A stretch of DNA of 64,000 nt from Ureibacillus composti (GTDB lineage: Bacteria; Bacillota; Bacilli; Bacillales_A; Planococcaceae). The notes below the pieces were generated by a model. It saw nothing but the letters and a program-made list of their open reading frames with translations, was not told where the DNA came from and ran no database searches. This document shows, piece after piece, positions 34,764 through 43,842 of this stretch (its first letter is position 1; each line of letters opens with the position of its first letter). The stretch is taken from positions 1,319,001 through 1,383,000 of the forward strand of contig JAUCEP010000002.1 in the NCBI GenBank assembly GCA_030348875.1. Reading direction: 5' to 3'. Made by a program: the position numbers and the translations under genes.

Positions 34764-36713
34764 ATGAAACTATTAGCAATCGATATTGAAACCTACAGTA
34801 AGGCGGACCTCGTGAAATGCGGGGTCTACGCCTATAGTGAATCAGCTGATTTTGAAATTCTCCTTTTGGCCTATGCGGTTGATGATGAAGAGGCACAAAT
34901 TGTTGACTTAGCATCTGGTGAGAAGATACCGGATGACATTGAAAGAGCGATGACGGATCCAAAAGTGTTAAAAACAGCTTACAATGCAAATTTTGAACGA
35001 ACATGTTTAGCCAAGCACTTTAACAAAGCAATGCCGCCTGAACAATGGCGGTGTTCATCTGTTCATGCTTTAATGCTTGGTTTGCCCGGATATCTCGATG
35101 GAGTGGCTAAATGCCTTAGGTTGAAAGAACAGAAACTGAAGGAAGGGAAATCCTTAATTCGCTATTTTTCAGTTCCATGTAAACCTACCAAAGTGAATGA
35201 GGGGAGAACTCGTAATCTACCAACTCACGATAAGGAAAAGTGGGATACCTTTAAGCTTTACTGTAAACAGGACGTTGAGGTCGAAAGGCAAATCCGAAAG
35301 AAGCTAGAGGCCTTTCCTATTCCAAAAGTCGAACAGAAGCTTTGGGAGTTGGACCAAAAAATAAATGATGAAGGGGTTCTTATTGATAAAAGCCTAGTTA
35401 TAAATGCTATTCAAGCAGATAAAGCGTTTCAGGATGAGCTTTTCGATGAGGCTATCTTTTTAACAGGACTAGAGAATCCAAATAGTCCAGTGCAATTAAA
35501 AAGTTGGTTAATGAAGCAAGGAATAGAAGTGGAAAGCCTTGCCAAGAAAAATGTCGAAGCATTAATGGGTGAAGTGGAAAACCCAAAAGTGAAGCGACTG
35601 TTGGAATTAAGACAGGCAATGTCAAAAACATCAGTGAAAAAATATGAAGCTATGGAGCGTTCCGTTTGTTCTGACCAAAAGATTAGGGGATTGCTGCAAT
35701 TTTATGGTGCGAGCAGGACAGGGCGTTGGGCTGGAAGACTTGTACAAATTCACAATCTACCAAGAAACAATATGAGTGATTTACACATTGCTAGAAGTCT
35801 TTTGAAATTCGGAGATTATGAAACGATAAATATTCTGTTTGATAGTTTGTCGGATGTATTATCGCAATTAATCCGAACTGCGTTTATCCCATCCAATGAC
35901 CACCGTTTTATTGTAGCCGACTTTTCAGCAATTGAAGCACGGGTTATTGCATGGCTTGCTGGGGAACGTTGGCGAATGGATGTGTTCCAATCTCATGGGA
36001 AGATTTATGAAGCTTCTGCAGCACAAATGTTCAAGGTACCTATTGAAACCATCGATAAAGGAAGTCCACTCAGACAGAAGGGGAAGATTGCGGAACTTGC
36101 TCTTGGCTACGGTGGTTCTAAAGGGGCACTGACGCAGATGGGAGCTTTAGAAATGGGATTGACCGAGGATGAACTTCCGGAGTTAGTTTCCGCTTGGCGA
36201 GAGGCTAATCCGAATATCGTGAAACTTTGGTGGGGAATCGAAGCGGCAGCTATTAAAGCAGTAAAAGAAAAAGTGGTGGTGAAAATGCAGTATGGACTTA
36301 CTTTTCATTACACAAAAGGCATTCTATTTACTACACTGCCATCTGGTCGTTCCCTTGCTTATGTTAGGCCAAGAATCGGGCTGGACGAGCGTTTTGGAAA
36401 AGAACAGCTTACGTATGAAGGAACGGAACAAGGCTCCAAGCAGTGGGGCAGGATTCCTACATACGGTGGGAAGTTAACGGAGAATATTATTCAAGCCATT
36501 GCTAGGGATTGTCTAGCTGTCTCCATGCTTCGGTTGGATGAAGCGGGATATCGAATTAACTTTCATGTTCATGATGAAGTTATCCTTGATGTTCCTGTCG
36601 GAACGGGATCAATGGAAGAAGTAGAAAACATAATGGGTCAACCGATTGATTGGGCTCCAGGACTCCCTCTAGGAGCGGATAGTTTTGAAACTTATTATTA
36701 CAAAAAAGATTAA
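34764..36713 (+). CDS. Phage DNA polymerase, family A
   Basis: 649 aa from the ATG at 34764. The 3'-5' exonuclease begins at KLLAIDIETYSK (D-x-E). The polymerase domain shows motif A VADFSAIEARVIAWLAGE, motif B-like KIAELALGYGGSKGAL and motif C HVHDEVILDVP, all intact. It replicates the phage genome and sits in the DUF2800-DUF2815-Pol block. Host PolI is much longer and has a 5' nuclease, absent here. Confidence 0.92.
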   Translation: MKLLAIDIETYSKADLVKCGVYAYSESADFEILLLAYAVDDEEAQIVDLASGEKIPDDIERAMTDPKVLKTAYNANFERTCLAKHFNKAMPPEQWRCSSVHALMLGLPGYLDGVAKCLRLKEQKLKEGKSLIRYFSVPCKPTKVNEGRTRNLPTHDKEKWDTFKLYCKQDVEVERQIRKKLEAFPIPKVEQKLWELDQKINDEGVLIDKSLVINAIQADKAFQDELFDEAIFLTGLENPNSPVQLKSWLMKQGIEVESLAKKNVEALMGEVENPKVKRLLELRQAMSKTSVKKYEAMERSVCSDQKIRGLLQFYGASRTGRWAGRLVQIHNLPRNNMSDLHIARSLLKFGDYETINILFDSLSDVLSQLIRTAFIPSNDHRFIVADFSAIEARVIAWLAGERWRMDVFQSHGKIYEASAAQMFKVPIETIDKGSPLRQKGKIAELALGYGGSKGALTQMGALEMGLTEDELPELVSAWREANPNIVKLWWGIEAAAIKAVKEKVVVKMQYGLTFHYTKGILFTTLPSGRSLAYVRPRIGLDERFGKEQLTYEGTEQGSKQWGRIPTYGGKLTENIIQAIARDCLAVSMLRLDEAGYRINFHVHDEVILDVPVGTGSMEEVENIMGQPIDWAPGLPLGADSFETYYYKKD

Positions 36714-36735
36714 ATCAAATAGGAGGAAAACAAAG

Positions 36736-37557
36736 ATGAATAGTTTACGAGTGTTCAGTTCTTCAGAATTTGGTCAATTAGAAGTAATGGTGATTGATGG
36801 GAAAGAATACTTTCCTGCAACAGATGTGGCAAAAATGCTCTCCTATAGTAATCCTCATCAGGCCATCATCAAAAACTGCCGGTACCTAACAAAAAGAGAG
36901 GTACCTCATCCACAGAGTGAAGGGAAAACAATCCAAAAGAATTTTATTCCTGAAGGTGATGTTTACCGTTTAATCATCGGGGCTGCATCCCAAGGGAAGA
37001 GTAAAGAAGTAAAGAAAAAGGCGGAGCAATTCGAACATTGGATTTTCGATGAAGTGCTACCGGATATCAGAAAACATGGGTTGTATGCTTCAGAGTCACT
37101 TCTGAATGATATTCTTAAAAATCCTGAATTGGGGATTAAGCTCTTTACGGAGTATAAAGAGGCGAAAGAAAAAGCGAAAAGACTGGAACTAGAAAACGCA
37201 CAAAACAAACAGATCATCGGAGAGCTAAAACCGAAAGCTTCGTATTATGATTTGGTTCTTCAAAATAAATCCGTTGTACCGATTAGCCTGATTGCTAAAG
37301 ATTATGGATTGTCTGCCAGAAAATTGAATGCCATCCTTCATGATTTAGGTGTTCAATTCAAAATGGGAAAAACATGGCTTCTCTATCAAAAATATGCGGA
37401 AATGGGCTATACCCAATCAAAAACTCATGCCATTGATGCAGAAAGAAGTGTCATGCACACCTACTGGACGCAAAAGGGTCGATTATTTCTTTACGAGCTA
37501 CTTAAGAGAGAAAAAGGATTAGTACCGTTGATTGAGCGCTCTACTAAATCGGCATAG
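36736..37557 (+). CDS. Phage antirepressor, BRO-N plus KilAC/ANT
   Basis: 273 aa from the ATG at 36736 with AGGAGG 9 nt upstream. BRO-N domain: FGQLEVMVIDGKEYFPATDV and VAKMLSYSNPHQAIIKNCRY; C-terminal ANT domain: SLIAKDYGLSARKLNAILHD and YTQSKTHAIDAERSVMHTYW. Antirepressors of this family inactivate phage repressors during induction. Its placement inside the replication block is common in Bacillus/Listeria phages. Confidence 0.88.
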   Translation: MNSLRVFSSSEFGQLEVMVIDGKEYFPATDVAKMLSYSNPHQAIIKNCRYLTKREVPHPQSEGKTIQKNFIPEGDVYRLIIGAASQGKSKEVKKKAEQFEHWIFDEVLPDIRKHGLYASESLLNDILKNPELGIKLFTEYKEAKEKAKRLELENAQNKQIIGELKPKASYYDLVLQNKSVVPISLIAKDYGLSARKLNAILHDLGVQFKMGKTWLLYQKYAEMGYTQSKTHAIDAERSVMHTYWTQKGRLFLYELLKREKGLVPLIERSTKSA

Positions 37558-37564
37558 TTGGGAA

Positions 37565-37753
37565 ATGTCTAACATGGCCGATATAGACACAGTGAAATTC
37601 TTAGTGGAATTAAGGCAGTTCAAAAGTGTAATACCGAAACAGGCAATGAAAACATTGAAAGGTCAGGCTCTTTCCGGTGATTTGGAAGGAGCCAAAAAAG
37701 GCCTAGGTACTGTGTTACGAAGGAGGGCTGGTAGATGTGAAAGGGCTCAGTGA
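37565..37753 (+). CDS. Small phage protein of unknown function
   Basis: 62 aa from the ATG at 37565 (in-frame ATG 37574 also possible). Basic, helical: FLVELRQFKSVIPKQAMKT and GDLEGAKKGLGTVLRRR. It is always next to VapE in similar phages, but no function is known. Its end overlaps the VapE start by 17 nt. Confidence 0.6.
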   Translation: MSNMADIDTVKFLVELRQFKSVIPKQAMKTLKGQALSGDLEGAKKGLGTVLRRRAGRCERAQ

Positions 37754-40148
37754 ACAAAGAAGTCATAGTATAAAACATGATGGAAATCTCACGATTGCGA
37801 CCGGAAGAAACAGAAAAGAATTGAATTGGAAAAACCGTGAAATGCTCTGGTCTGAGGTAATTCAGAAATTAAGTAATACTGTTAGAACACACGAAACGTA
37901 TGAGGAATATAAAAAGCTTTCCAAAACAAAACAAGATGAGATTAAAGACGTTGGTGGATTTGTCGGTGGCACCTTAAAAGGTGGTCGAAGAAAACAAGAC
38001 AGTGTGGTTTGGCGGCAGATTGTTTCCCTCGATGCTGACTTTGTGAAAGGGGACTTATGGGCATCTGTTGAGACCATGTTTGGTTACGGATGCGCCATGT
38101 ACTCTACTCATAAACACCATCTGAAGAATCCAAGGTTAAGGCTGGTCATTCCTTTATCAAGGCCAGTTACCGCCGATGAATATGTACCAATTGCAAGAAG
38201 GATTGCTGCTGACCTTGGGATTGACTTTTTCGATGATACCACCTATCAAGTACATCGGCTGATGTATTGGCCATCAACATCATCGGATGGGGAATTTGTT
38301 TTTAAAGTGTTGGACGAGCCATGGATCGATCCAGATGTGGTGCTAGCAAGATATCCAGATTGGAGAGATTCTTCCTATTGGCCGGAAAGTTCTAGAACGG
38401 TTCATGAAAGAAAAAAGTTAGCAGATAAGCAAGGTGATCCGAAAGCTAAAGAAGGAGTCGTCGGTGCTTTTTGCCGAACGTACTCTGTCATAGATGTGAT
38501 TGAGAAATACTTAAATGATATTTATATCCCCTGCGAGGATCCAAACCGTTACACTTATTCAGCTGGTTCCACAGCAGGCGGGTTGGTGATTTACGAAGAT
38601 GGCGACTTTGCCTACTCTCACCATTCTACTGACCCTATTGGTGGACGGCTTTGTAATGCATTTGATTTGGTTCGTTTTCATTTATTTGGAGACCTTGATG
38701 AGTCAGTAAAAGAGGGAACACCAATCAATCGGTTGCCTTCCTATAAGGCCATGGTGGAAGAAGCACTAAAGGACAAGCAGGTCAAACTCACATTAGGTAA
38801 AGAGCAGTTGAGTCTTGCTGCTACTGATTTTGAAGAGGAAGAAATAGAGTGGCTAACAGAGTTAACGAGGGACCAAAAAGGGAACATCGTCTCGAGTGCA
38901 CCTAATGTTATTCTTATTCTTGAGCATGATCCATCCCTAAGGAATCGAATTGCAATGAACGACTTTGTCCATCGGGTGGTCATTAAAGATGAATTGCCAT
39001 GGAGGAGTGTCGACCGTGGCGAATATTGGTCCGATACGGATGATGCTAGTTTGAGAAACTACCTTTACTCGGTTTATGGCATAAAAGGAGCAGGTGTAAT
39101 TGCTGACGCTTGGAGTGAAGTGGCGGTGAAGTATGCCTTTCATCCGATTAAGGCATATTTAAACGGACTTGTTTGGGATGGCCAGGAGCGGATTGAAACC
39201 TTACTGATAGATTATCTTGGTGCTGATGATAATGAGTGCGTCCGAACATTTACTCGAAAAATCTTGCTTGCAGCAGTTACAAGGATTTATAGACCGGGTG
39301 CCAAGTTTGATTACTGTGTTGTCCTTGTTGGCCCTCAAGGTGTGGGGAAGAGTTACATTATTAAGCTTATAGGTAAGGAATGGCACTCGGATTCCTTAAT
39401 TACTGTGAAGGGCAAAGAAGCCTATGAACAGCTTCAGGGTGCATGGATTTTAGAAATGGCTGAGCTAACCGCAACGAAGAAAGCAGACACGGAAGCAGTA
39501 AAGCATTTTATTTCCAAATCCGAGGATACATTTCGAGTCGCTTATGGCAGGCACAATGAAACGTTTAAGCGGCAGTGCGTGTTTTTTGGAACCACCAATG
39601 ATTATGATTTTTTAAATGATCCAACAGGGAATCGTCGTTTCTTGCCGATAACAGTAAGCGGTGGTGGTAAGAAAAACATGTGGGCTGATTTAACGGAGGA
39701 TGAAGTCGACCAACTCTGGGCCGAGGCAAAGGTACTGTACGAAAAGGGAGAGACCTTGGCATTAAGCAAAGATATTGAAGAAAAGGCTCGTGAACTTCAA
39801 GCTGCTCATACGCAAGAAAATCCGATTGCAGAGAGCATTCGAACTTATTTAGAAACTGAGGTTCCTACGAATTGGTATGAACTCGACATTGGTACGAGAA
39901 GAACCTATTTGCATATGAACCAAGATGATAGCCAACCAGAAAAAACAATGCAACTGAATAAGGTGTGTGCCCAGATGGTATGGGAGGAACTTTTCCAAAA
40001 AGATGTATCCATCATGACCAGATATGATGCGAAAGAAATTAATATGATTATCCAACATACACCGGGCTGGAAACGGGTGAGTTCTGTCCGGTTTGATAAA
40101 TCGTATGGAATGCAGAAAGGATTTAGACGTGAAGATGTATACTTGTAA
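37737..40148 (+). CDS. VapE-family phage replication protein (helicase/primase-like)
   Basis: 803 aa from a GTG with AGGAGGG upstream. The N-terminal half resembles DUF927/primase-like regions with YSTHKHHLKNPRLRLVIPLS, and the C-terminal VapE/SF3-like ATPase has CVVLVGPQGVGKSYIIKLIG (Walker A) and GAWILEMAELTATKK (Walker B), then FFGTTNDYDFLNDPTGNRRF (sensor/arginine finger). It probably opens the replication origin. The repeat-rich gap directly downstream is a candidate origin. Confidence 0.88.
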   Translation: MKGLSEQRSHSIKHDGNLTIATGRNRKELNWKNREMLWSEVIQKLSNTVRTHETYEEYKKLSKTKQDEIKDVGGFVGGTLKGGRRKQDSVVWRQIVSLDADFVKGDLWASVETMFGYGCAMYSTHKHHLKNPRLRLVIPLSRPVTADEYVPIARRIAADLGIDFFDDTTYQVHRLMYWPSTSSDGEFVFKVLDEPWIDPDVVLARYPDWRDSSYWPESSRTVHERKKLADKQGDPKAKEGVVGAFCRTYSVIDVIEKYLNDIYIPCEDPNRYTYSAGSTAGGLVIYEDGDFAYSHHSTDPIGGRLCNAFDLVRFHLFGDLDESVKEGTPINRLPSYKAMVEEALKDKQVKLTLGKEQLSLAATDFEEEEIEWLTELTRDQKGNIVSSAPNVILILEHDPSLRNRIAMNDFVHRVVIKDELPWRSVDRGEYWSDTDDASLRNYLYSVYGIKGAGVIADAWSEVAVKYAFHPIKAYLNGLVWDGQERIETLLIDYLGADDNECVRTFTRKILLAAVTRIYRPGAKFDYCVVLVGPQGVGKSYIIKLIGKEWHSDSLITVKGKEAYEQLQGAWILEMAELTATKKADTEAVKHFISKSEDTFRVAYGRHNETFKRQCVFFGTTNDYDFLNDPTGNRRFLPITVSGGGKKNMWADLTEDEVDQLWAEAKVLYEKGETLALSKDIEEKARELQAAHTQENPIAESIRTYLETEVPTNWYELDIGTRRTYLHMNQDDSQPEKTMQLNKVCAQMVWEELFQKDVSIMTRYDAKEINMIIQHTPGWKRVSSVRFDKSYGMQKGFRREDVYL

Positions 40149-40368
40149 ACTTTGAAAATCTTTGAAAGTATACATTGAAACCCTTATGAAGACTAGTTCT
40201 TATACTATGTATACCTTGTATACCTACTTTACTATAAAGAAAATAAATAGAGAGTAGTATATATACCTTATACACTCTATAGCCATATATAGATAAGTCC
40301 ACTCAAAAAAGGTATACATAGTCTACAAATGGCTGAAAGCCGCATGAACATTGGAATTGGATGTATAC
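40137..40368. repeat. GTATAC-rich array, candidate phage origin or operator cluster
   Basis: Six exact copies of the palindrome GTATAC at 40137, 40168, 40209, 40218, 40312 and 40363, plus TATACC/TATACAC variants near 40262-40274, in 232 bp. At random a 6-mer is expected about 0.06 times here. The gap is AT-rich and gene-free and follows the VapE gene, as phage origins often do. Confidence 0.6.
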
Positions 40369-40391
40369 CTTAATTTTGGAGTGAGTGATAG

Positions 40392-40670
40392 ATGAATGAA
40401 GCAGGTATAGAAAAGAGACTAAAATTGAAAGTGAACGAAAATGGCGGGTTAGCATTAAAACTTGTGTCGCCCGGTTTTGCAGGTGTGCCTGATCGGTTGG
40501 TCCTCTTTCCTGGTTCAAAGGTTGCTTTTGTGGAATTAAAGGCACCAGCTAAAAAGCTACGAGCTTTGCAACGAAAAAGGAAAAAGCAGCTGGAATCATT
40601 GGGTTTTAAAGTTTATAAGATTGATAGCTATGAGGCAGTCGATCGAATGCTAGAGGAGATGGTTCTTTGA
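40392..40670 (+). CDS. VRR-NUC domain nuclease
   Basis: 92 aa, minimal stand-alone VRR-NUC. PGFAGVPDRLVLFPG and VAFVELKAPAKKLRALQRKR contain the D-(x)-ExK residues; FKVYKIDSYEAVDRML closes the fold. Small phage VRR-NUC proteins act as Holliday junction or structure-specific nucleases, usually beside an SNF2 helicase as here. Confidence 0.88.
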   Translation: MNEAGIEKRLKLKVNENGGLALKLVSPGFAGVPDRLVLFPGSKVAFVELKAPAKKLRALQRKRKKQLESLGFKVYKIDSYEAVDRMLEEMVL

Positions 40671-42049
40671 TTTACAAACCTTATCATTACCAAGCTTATG
40701 CCACCCAATGGATTATCGATAAAAAGAAATCAGCTCTTTTTCTTGAAATGGGGATGGGAAAATCAGTATCCACTTTAACGGCAATTTTAGAACTTATGTA
40801 TGATTACTTCGATGTAGCGAAAGTTCTGGTTATTGCCCCGCTCCGAGTAGCAAGTACGACTTGGGAAGAAGAAGTGGAAAAGTGGGACCATTTGAAAGAC
40901 CTTCGAATTTCAAAAATGCTTGGCAGTGAAAAAGATCGGAATGCTGCCTTATACAAAAAAGCTGATATTTACATCATCAATAGAGAAAATGTCACTTGGC
41001 TTGTCGAACGATTAGGCACGGATTGGCCGTTTGACATGGTTGTGATTGATGAATTATCGAGCTTTAAATCTCCAAAGGCCCAACGGTTTAAATCATTAAA
41101 AAAGGTGAGGCCGTTTATCAAAAGAATGGTCGGTTTGACTGGAACGCCCGCACCCAACGGTTTGATTGATTTGTGGCCCCAGATTTATTTACTAGATGGA
41201 GGAGAGCGACTTGGTAAAACAGTAACTGGCTATCGTGAGAAATACTTTCTTCCCGATAAGCGAAATCAAATGATTGTATATACTTGGAAGTTAAAAGAGG
41301 GAGCAGAAGAGGCAATACAAGAAAAGCTTTCTGATATCTGTGTGAGTATGAAAGCCAAGGATTACCTCGAGCTGCCAGATCGAATCGACAATGTCATTAC
41401 AGTGGAACTTCCCAAGAAGACGAAGGAACAATATGCAGTTTTGGAAAAGGAATTGATTCTATCACTGGAAGGGACAGATGTGCTGGCAGGTTCAGCTGCA
41501 GTTCTAGCCAATAAGCTATTACAAATGGCAAACGGTGCTGTTTACGATGAAGATGGAGAAGTGAAGCATATACACGATGAAAAGTTAAAAGCATTAGATG
41601 AATTGATTGAAGCGGCCAGTGAGAAACCTGTACTTGTATTTTATGGGTACCAGCATGATAAGGACAGGCTTTTAACGCATTTGAAGAAACTAAAGCCGAG
41701 GATCTTGCAAACAGACCAAGATATTAAGGATTGGAATCAAGGGAAGGTTCAGGTTCTCTTAGCACACCCAGCATCCGCTGGTCATGGGCTGAATCTTCAA
41801 TCGGGCGGGAACATCATCATTTGGTTTGGACTGACTTGGAGTCTTGAACTCTACCAACAAGCGAATGCTAGACTGTGGCGGCAGGGTCAAAAACAAACGG
41901 TCGTCATTCATCACATTATCGCAAAAGATACTATTGATGAACGAGTGATGAAAGCGTTGGAAGATAAAGATGTGAGCCAAGCTGCACTCATTGAAGCGGT
42001 TAAGGCGAGAATGAATCAATACAAAGAGGGTTTGCCACATGGAAAGTAA
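40667..42049 (+). CDS. SNF2-family phage helicase
   Basis: 460 aa from TTG (40667), overlapping the nuclease stop by 4 nt; GAGGAG upstream. Motif I LEMGMGKSVSTL, II VVIDELSSFK (DExx as DELS), III LTGTPAPNG, V/VI GHGLNLQSGGNIIIWFG and ARLWRQGQKQTV. It probably remodels DNA with the VRR-NUC protein during phage replication or packaging-linked recombination. Confidence 0.88.
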   Translation: MIYKPYHYQAYATQWIIDKKKSALFLEMGMGKSVSTLTAILELMYDYFDVAKVLVIAPLRVASTTWEEEVEKWDHLKDLRISKMLGSEKDRNAALYKKADIYIINRENVTWLVERLGTDWPFDMVVIDELSSFKSPKAQRFKSLKKVRPFIKRMVGLTGTPAPNGLIDLWPQIYLLDGGERLGKTVTGYREKYFLPDKRNQMIVYTWKLKEGAEEAIQEKLSDICVSMKAKDYLELPDRIDNVITVELPKKTKEQYAVLEKELILSLEGTDVLAGSAAVLANKLLQMANGAVYDEDGEVKHIHDEKLKALDELIEAASEKPVLVFYGYQHDKDRLLTHLKKLKPRILQTDQDIKDWNQGKVQVLLAHPASAGHGLNLQSGGNIIIWFGLTWSLELYQQANARLWRQGQKQTVVIHHIIAKDTIDERVMKALEDKDVSQAALIEAVKARMNQYKEGLPHGK

Positions 42050-42067
42050 AGACGGGAGGAATCGCCG

Positions 42068-42499
42068 GTGAACGCAAAAGAATATTTATCCCAGGCCTTT
42101 CAGCTTGACCAAAGAATAAACAGTAAACTTGAACAGGTTTCGATGTTACGTGACCTAGCTTTAAAGACTACATCCGTCCTTCAGGATAATAAAGTTCAAA
42201 GTACGAAACAGCAATCACCAATGGAAACTGCTCTCGTTAAGTTAATGAGCCTTGAGGAGGAAATCAATGACGACATTGATCAATTGATTGATTTAAAACG
42301 TGAGTTGGCTACCTTCGTTTCTGAAATACAGAATCCCTCTTACCGATTACTTCTTGAGCTTCGTTATCTAAGTGGTAGTACATGGGAAGATGTCGCTGCC
42401 ATCATGGGATATGATGTGCGATGGGTTTATCGGTTGCATCGAAAAGCGTTGAAAGAAGCGACAGAACGATTAGAAAACAACACGGTGGAATGCTTATGA
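42068..42499 (+). CDS. Sigma-70 region-4-like phage transcription regulator (DUF1492/ArpU-like)
   Basis: 143 aa from a GTG with GGGAGG upstream. The C-terminal third is a sigma-like HTH (LELRYLSGSTWEDVAAIMGY, then RWVYRLHRKALKEATERL). The N-terminal half is a coiled coil. In related phages this gene lies just before the late genes and controls their transcription. Confidence 0.75.
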   Translation: MNAKEYLSQAFQLDQRINSKLEQVSMLRDLALKTTSVLQDNKVQSTKQQSPMETALVKLMSLEEEINDDIDQLIDLKRELATFVSEIQNPSYRLLLELRYLSGSTWEDVAAIMGYDVRWVYRLHRKALKEATERLENNTVECL

Positions 42500-42519
42500 A
42501 TAAGATTGAAACCCACAAC

Positions 42520-42554
42520 ACCCTTGGAGGATCATGTTCCTTTAAGGGTTTTTG
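42520..42554 (+). terminator. Terminator after the late-gene regulator
   Basis: ACCCTT / AAGGGT with an inner GGA/TCC pair, followed by TTTTTG. The G+C content of the stem is modest. Confidence 0.6.
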
Positions 42555-42640
42555 TTTGGCGTTAATAACACGCCATGAAAAGCCATTATAAGCCACCCTC
42601 CTCCTGTGATAGAGTATAAGCTGTAGAAATAGAATGATAC

Positions 42641-42677
42641 AGCCCTTGAAGGACGATTAAACCTTCGGGGCTTTTTT
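42641..42677 (+). terminator. Terminator before the HNH gene
   Basis: AGCCCTTGAAGG pairs with CCTTCGGGGCT (one bulge, one wobble) across 9 nt and runs into six Ts. Confidence 0.75.
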
Positions 42678-42703
42678 AATTGGATTAAACGGAGTTGAGA
42701 GCA

Positions 42704-43057
42704 ATGCCAAAGAAACCAAAGAAGCCATGCAAACACAACGGTTGTCCTTTGTTAACGGACGACAAGTACTGTGAGTTTCATGCAAAACTTCATGTAGATG
42801 ATAGAGCTAACGCTAACGAACGTGGTTATGATAACCGCTGGAGGAAAGCAAGCAAACGATTCTTAAATGCCCACCCTCTTTGCAAACACTGTGAGCAGAA
42901 GGGAAAGCTCAGTCAAGCTACGGTTGTTGACCACATCAAACCTCACCGAGGAGACCAGAGACTGTTCTGGGATGAAAGCAACTGGCAACCTTTGTGTAAG
43001 AGATGTCACGATCGTAAGACAAGAACAGAAGATCAGTATCCAGTTTACTCTTTTTAA
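42704..43057 (+). CDS. Phage HNH endonuclease
   Basis: 117 aa from the ATG at 42704 (GGAG 9 nt upstream). An N-terminal CKHNGCPLL...CEFH zinc-like set precedes the HNH core VVDHIKPHRGDQRLFWDESN and WQPLCKRCHDRKT. Small HNH proteins adjacent to the cos site and terminase assist packaging cleavage in HK97-type phages; here the terminase is about 4 kb further on. Confidence 0.9.
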   Translation: MPKKPKKPCKHNGCPLLTDDKYCEFHAKLHVDDRANANERGYDNRWRKASKRFLNAHPLCKHCEQKGKLSQATVVDHIKPHRGDQRLFWDESNWQPLCKRCHDRKTRTEDQYPVYSF

Positions 43058-43404
43058 GTGACCCATAGGGGAGGTCAAATCTCTACAACCATTTATATGG
43101 CGACCGCGCGCCCCCTTCACGTGAATTTTCGCGGAATTAAACAAGGGGGGTTACTATTGATGGCTTGAATATGAGCCTCGCTTCAATAGTGATAAGGGTT
43201 TAGGCACTATCAGATTTTGCGAAAAGGTTTGATTGAGGAAATGATAAAAGTGGTGTTCAGCCCTTGCCAGGACTGAATTTTAACAGTTTTAGTTAAAAAT
43301 CAAAAAAGATGAATGAAACGCATATTTTAGCCTGTTTAACAGCTGATTAATGCGTTTTTTTATTGCCCTTTTAAATACTGTTTACGCGGAAAGGAGTAGG
43401 AGTG
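43058..43404. other. Gene-free region; possible cos site and a terminator
   Basis: Downstream of HNH is GGGGAGGTC... then a GC-rich core CGACCGCGCGCCCCC (43101-43115) and, 35 nt later, AAGGGGGG, in an AT-rich setting, as in cos regions of HK97-like Firmicute phages. ATAGTG/CACTAT and TTCAG/CTGAA (43256-43277) make small hairpins, and AAACGCAT / ATGCGTTTTTTT (43316-43360) is a likely terminator. The cos call needs a comparison with packaged phage ends. Confidence 0.35.
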
Positions 43405-43842
43405 ATGACCGAAGCCGAGAGGCAACAAATCTATAACTTACGGCTTAAAGGAGTTGGATATAAAGCGATCGCTGCGGTATTGGGAAAATCTCGTGATACT
43501 GTACGTATCTTTTGTAAACAAAATGGTCTAGATGGGGATGCAAAAGTTGTTGCCTTAAATGTGAAAGAACAAATGAAGAACCATGTCCTCTGCTCCTCCT
43601 GCGGTAAACTCCTTAAACAAAAGGGACGAGGGAGGATTCGGAAGTTTTGTTCTGATGAATGCCGCCGAATATGGTGGAATGAAAATCCTCAGGCAAGGAA
43701 GAAAAGTGAAACAGCCATTTATAACTATACATGCCCACAATGCGGAAAAACGTTCAGTTGTTACGGAAACAAGAAGCGGAAGTTCTGTAGCCATGATTGT
43801 TATATCAAATTTAGATTTTGGAGTGAAGAAGATGGAGTTTAA
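43405..43842 (+). CDS. HTH and zinc-finger phage regulator
   Basis: 145 aa from the ATG at 43405 (AGGAGTAGGAG upstream). N-terminal sigma/Hin-like HTH (LRLKGVGYKAIAAVLGKSRD) and two C-terminal C2C2 knuckles (CSSCGKLL...CSDEC and CPQCGKTF...CSHDC). A DNA-binding regulator or adaptor. It overlaps the methyltransferase start by 11 nt. Confidence 0.72.
   Translation: MTEAERQQIYNLRLKGVGYKAIAAVLGKSRDTVRIFCKQNGLDGDAKVVALNVKEQMKNHVLCSSCGKLLKQKGRGRIRKFCSDECRRIWWNENPQARKKSETAIYNYTCPQCGKTFSCYGNKKRKFCSHDCYIKFRFWSEEDGV

Noticed and set aside
40137..40368. CRISPR or tandem repeat
   Set aside because: Irregular spacing of a 6-bp palindrome, no repeat/spacer structure.
43583..43831. Longer methyltransferase start upstream
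   Set aside because: It overlaps the whole zinc-finger gene in another frame and lacks an RBS; ATG 43832 has GGAG.
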